Assembly (NCBI RefSeq): GCF_013373865.1
Contig: NC_050470.1
Location: forward strand, 8,354,373-8,418,372
DNA length: 64,000 nt
Direction: 5' to 3'
DNA from: Monomorium pharaonis
Lineage: Eukaryota > Arthropoda > Insecta > Hymenoptera > Formicidae
Below the pieces are notes generated by a model. It was not told the origin of the DNA. It saw only the letters and a program-made list of their open reading frames with translations, and ran no database searches. Position 1 is the stretch's first letter; each line of letters starts with the position of its first letter. A program made the position numbers and the translations under genes. This document shows, piece by piece, positions 61,569 to 64,000 of this stretch.

Positions 61569-64000
61569 TGTAAATCGTTTTCAAATAATTAAATTAAATT
61601 ACCATAAAACTGAAATCTCACTCTTTTATACAAGAGAATAAATGTTTCAAAAACTTTGAGGAAAGTAAGACGGTTTTACCTCAGTTAACTAATTTGTAGC
61701 GGTTTCGCAGCTAATTTGAAGCTACGGTGAAGCTGATCGAAAGACAAAGTGTCGATCGTTGAAAAGAAATATTGCGGAAATGGTGCGAAAGTCTAATTAA
61801 TACTTTATCGTCCCAAGAGATATTTCATCGATATCTATATCGATATCGGTTGTTATCGCTTCACTTGATTAATAACTACCCGAGCCCGATATTCATCAAC
61901 GTGTCCCGAACTTAAGCAGGAAGTCGTGCCTTTTCGATGAGATGGATAAATTGGCGGGCTGTCGACACGATAGCCCACGATAGTACCATAGGTGCTAACC
62001 GGGAACCGCTTTCAATTAATTTGAAATATCGATTCGCCGCACAGTGGCGTTCGAAAGGAATTTTGCGGATAAAAAGTTCGTAATCGAATTTTTTAATCGT
62101 TTCGGAAAATTGATTGCATACGATACACTCTACTCTAATGAATACCATTTATTAATACCTTATGTTAACGTTACGTTAACGTTATTAATATCTTATAATG
62201 TATTTACATAATTGCAAATTATTCATTAATATAATAAGAAATTATATACAAAAGTAAGTATTTGTCAGATGCCGAGTTCTTTGTATCAAAAGTGTCACAA
62301 ATTAGAATATAACAAATTAGTATTTTTTTAAAAACGTTCTATTGATGTATAAGCTTAGTGTAGTAATTAAAACAAGATTTAAATATATTGCCAAGCGTTT
62401 TTATATCAATAAATTTTAAATCTTTTACTCTTTATTTTACTAAGCTAATAAGCTTGTGTATCAAGGTATTCAAGAGATGTTTTAAAAAATACTGACTTTG
62501 TTACATTTTCGCATTTTTTTTACACGAAAACTTCACATCTGACAACTGCTTACTCTTGCATATTGCTTCTTGTATATTAGCGAGTAATTTGCGATTATGT
62601 AGATGAATTTAGGGAAGTTTACAAAAAAAAACAATTACGATTTTATCAGTTTAATCACCGTTATGATGTTGCAAAGCAGTCGCCGACGGCAATGCGCGTT
62701 GCAAATTAACGGCGAGGTAATTAGTCGTCCTGGCGAAACGATCGATTATATCACGAACGCATTGCGGCGACGGGAAACGGCCAGATATATAGGACAGAGA
62801 GCATTAATAGTAATTATTCCAGAACTTTTCTGCTCTTCCTTTTACCTTAATACCGCTTGCCGTTTTGCGTAAAGACCTATGATGCCATAAAGCCGTAATT
62901 ACGACGTTTGTAATTTAACTTCGCAATGTCGGTTAGTTATGCAGAAACAAGATTCAATTATCTCACTTTTGCTGGGTTACTCGCGGGGCGATGTAAACGA
63001 ATAAAATTCACGATCTTCCAAATAAATAAATTTGCTACTCACTTGTCGTAATAAATTTATCGTTTATTACATCGTATATTCAATACTTTAATTACGTAAA
63101 CTATTAATGATTGATAATAAGTCGAATTTCACGGCGTACGCGAGAAGCAGGAGAGATGGGAAAATTTTTTTCGCCCTGGAATAATCATCCCATGGATTTC
63201 GTCTTTTTATTTTCATTATCGGAAAAACTTGTCACTTTACCACTTTCAATTTTTGTTACAGCTTCGGTAGAGAACATAGCACATAGGTTGCCGATGAGGA
63301 GCCAATCTTGGTGGCGGTCGAGGCGGATAGTAAATGTTTGACGAAAAGAAGAAAAAAAGGGAAGAAAATAACAGCGATCCCCTCACCTCGGGGTGTATCT
63401 CGTGTATCCGAATAAATCGATAGGAACTCCGAAGCATGTATTAGAGATTGACTTCGTTCATTTTAAATACGTCGCAGATTAAATTATCGGATGCGTTATT
63501 AGAACAAAAAGGTTGCGAAATTCGATCTGTTTACGTATATGTTACGCCGTAATCTGGGTCATTTGCAAAATAAATGGTTAATAGCGCCAGAAAAAAAATC
63601 ATGTGCTAATGGTATACTGAATGGTTCCAAAAACATTCCAAATAAATATACATAACTGTCAAAAATATATTTCTCGAAAAATAAAATAAAGAGAGTTTTA
63701 AAACAGAACTGTGCTAAAAGCTGCCGTTTTTTCATTGTCCACACGCATCGATCTACTTAATTATGACGCAAAATGTGATGTATAGATTGATGCGCGTAAT
63801 TAAAAAAGAATTATGCGATTAGCGTTCCATTATCTTCTTTTAATTAATGTCAAGATAAGGGTAACAGACTGATTCAACTCCTCTTCAAAAGATTAGTTTA
63901 ACGAGATTAAATCGATCAAAGGCAGTTTTTTTTTTTAAATAAAATTGCCAGCAGATAAGAAGAGAGATAAAAAAGATTCTTCTTAAATGATAAAACAGAG

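Larger units (their letters stand above)
49929..64000. other. Long region without recognisable genes
   Basis: Either intergenic or a giant intron of the possible gene starting at 49.9 kb. GC-rich patches lie at 51400-53350, 53830-54100 and 54870-55060. AT-rich sequence dominates from 56.5 kb. It contains TTCG tandem repeats, CT and GT microsatellites, and an 896-bp inverted-repeat element at 60.7 kb. Open frames here lack domains or splice support. Confidence 0.55.

Noticed and set aside
63263..63341. Acceptor-like TTTTTGTTACAG followed by short open sequence
   Set aside because: In the phase required by the 49.9-kb exon it meets a stop within nine codons. No family similarity.
1..64000. CRISPR array, tRNA or rRNA genes
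   Set aside because: No regularly spaced repeats, no convincing tRNA B-box with a matching fold, and no rRNA-like sequence seen. A covariance-model scan could still find a small RNA I missed.

Overview
This looks like a window from an insect nuclear genome, most likely a hymenopteran and plausibly an ant. The reasons are split genes with GT-AG introns, AT-rich introns and spacers, CpG-rich patches near gene starts, many microsatellites and short non-autonomous inverted-repeat elements, and an arthropod prophenoloxidase gene. Nothing suggests bacterial, viral or organellar DNA. The species assignment is inference.

Four protein-coding genes can be reconstructed exon by exon with consistent reading phase. 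(1) 2474-15080 (+): a multi-exon lipid-transfer protein of the extended-synaptotagmin/tricalbin type. It has a membrane anchor, an SMP domain, several C2 domains and a proline-rich linker. Its 5' end is missing from the reconstruction. (2) 16567-17139 (-): SVIP, the small VCP/p97-interacting protein, 82 residues, complete, with a perfect p97-binding motif. It converges on gene 1. (3) 23015-33540 (+): an SBSPON-like secreted matrix protein with somatomedin-B and thrombospondin type-1 domains, 345 residues, ending in an extreme arginine-rich tail. (4) 36050-42198 (+): a complete nine-exon prophenoloxidase, 693 residues, with all six copper-ligand histidines and the N-R-F activation site. It is preceded by a TATA-like box, a kappaB-like palindrome and a 44-bp perfect palindrome.

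The rest of the window is intronic or intergenic. From 43 kb to 64 kb I find no convincing gene, only a possible first exon at about 49.9 kb. Repeats include a 183-bp hairpin next to a 36-nt in-frame microexon in gene 1, a 128-bp TA-flanked MITE, two members of a palindromic MITE family (30.8 and 45.2 kb), two members of another family (1.8 and 36.8 kb), an old dispersed repeat pair (28 and 47.6 kb), and an 896-bp element at 60.7-61.6 kb with perfect 19-bp terminal inverted repeats.

The genes do not form an operon-like unit. Genes 1 and 2 both concern ER/membrane biology (lipid transfer at contact sites; p97-linked ER quality control). Genes 3 and 4 act outside the cell (matrix; melanization immunity). 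Any functional link between neighbours is speculative. The strongest leads are the microexon plus intronic hairpin in gene 1, the palindrome and kappaB arrangement before prophenoloxidase, the arginine tail of gene 3, and the undescribed inverted-repeat element at 60.7 kb.
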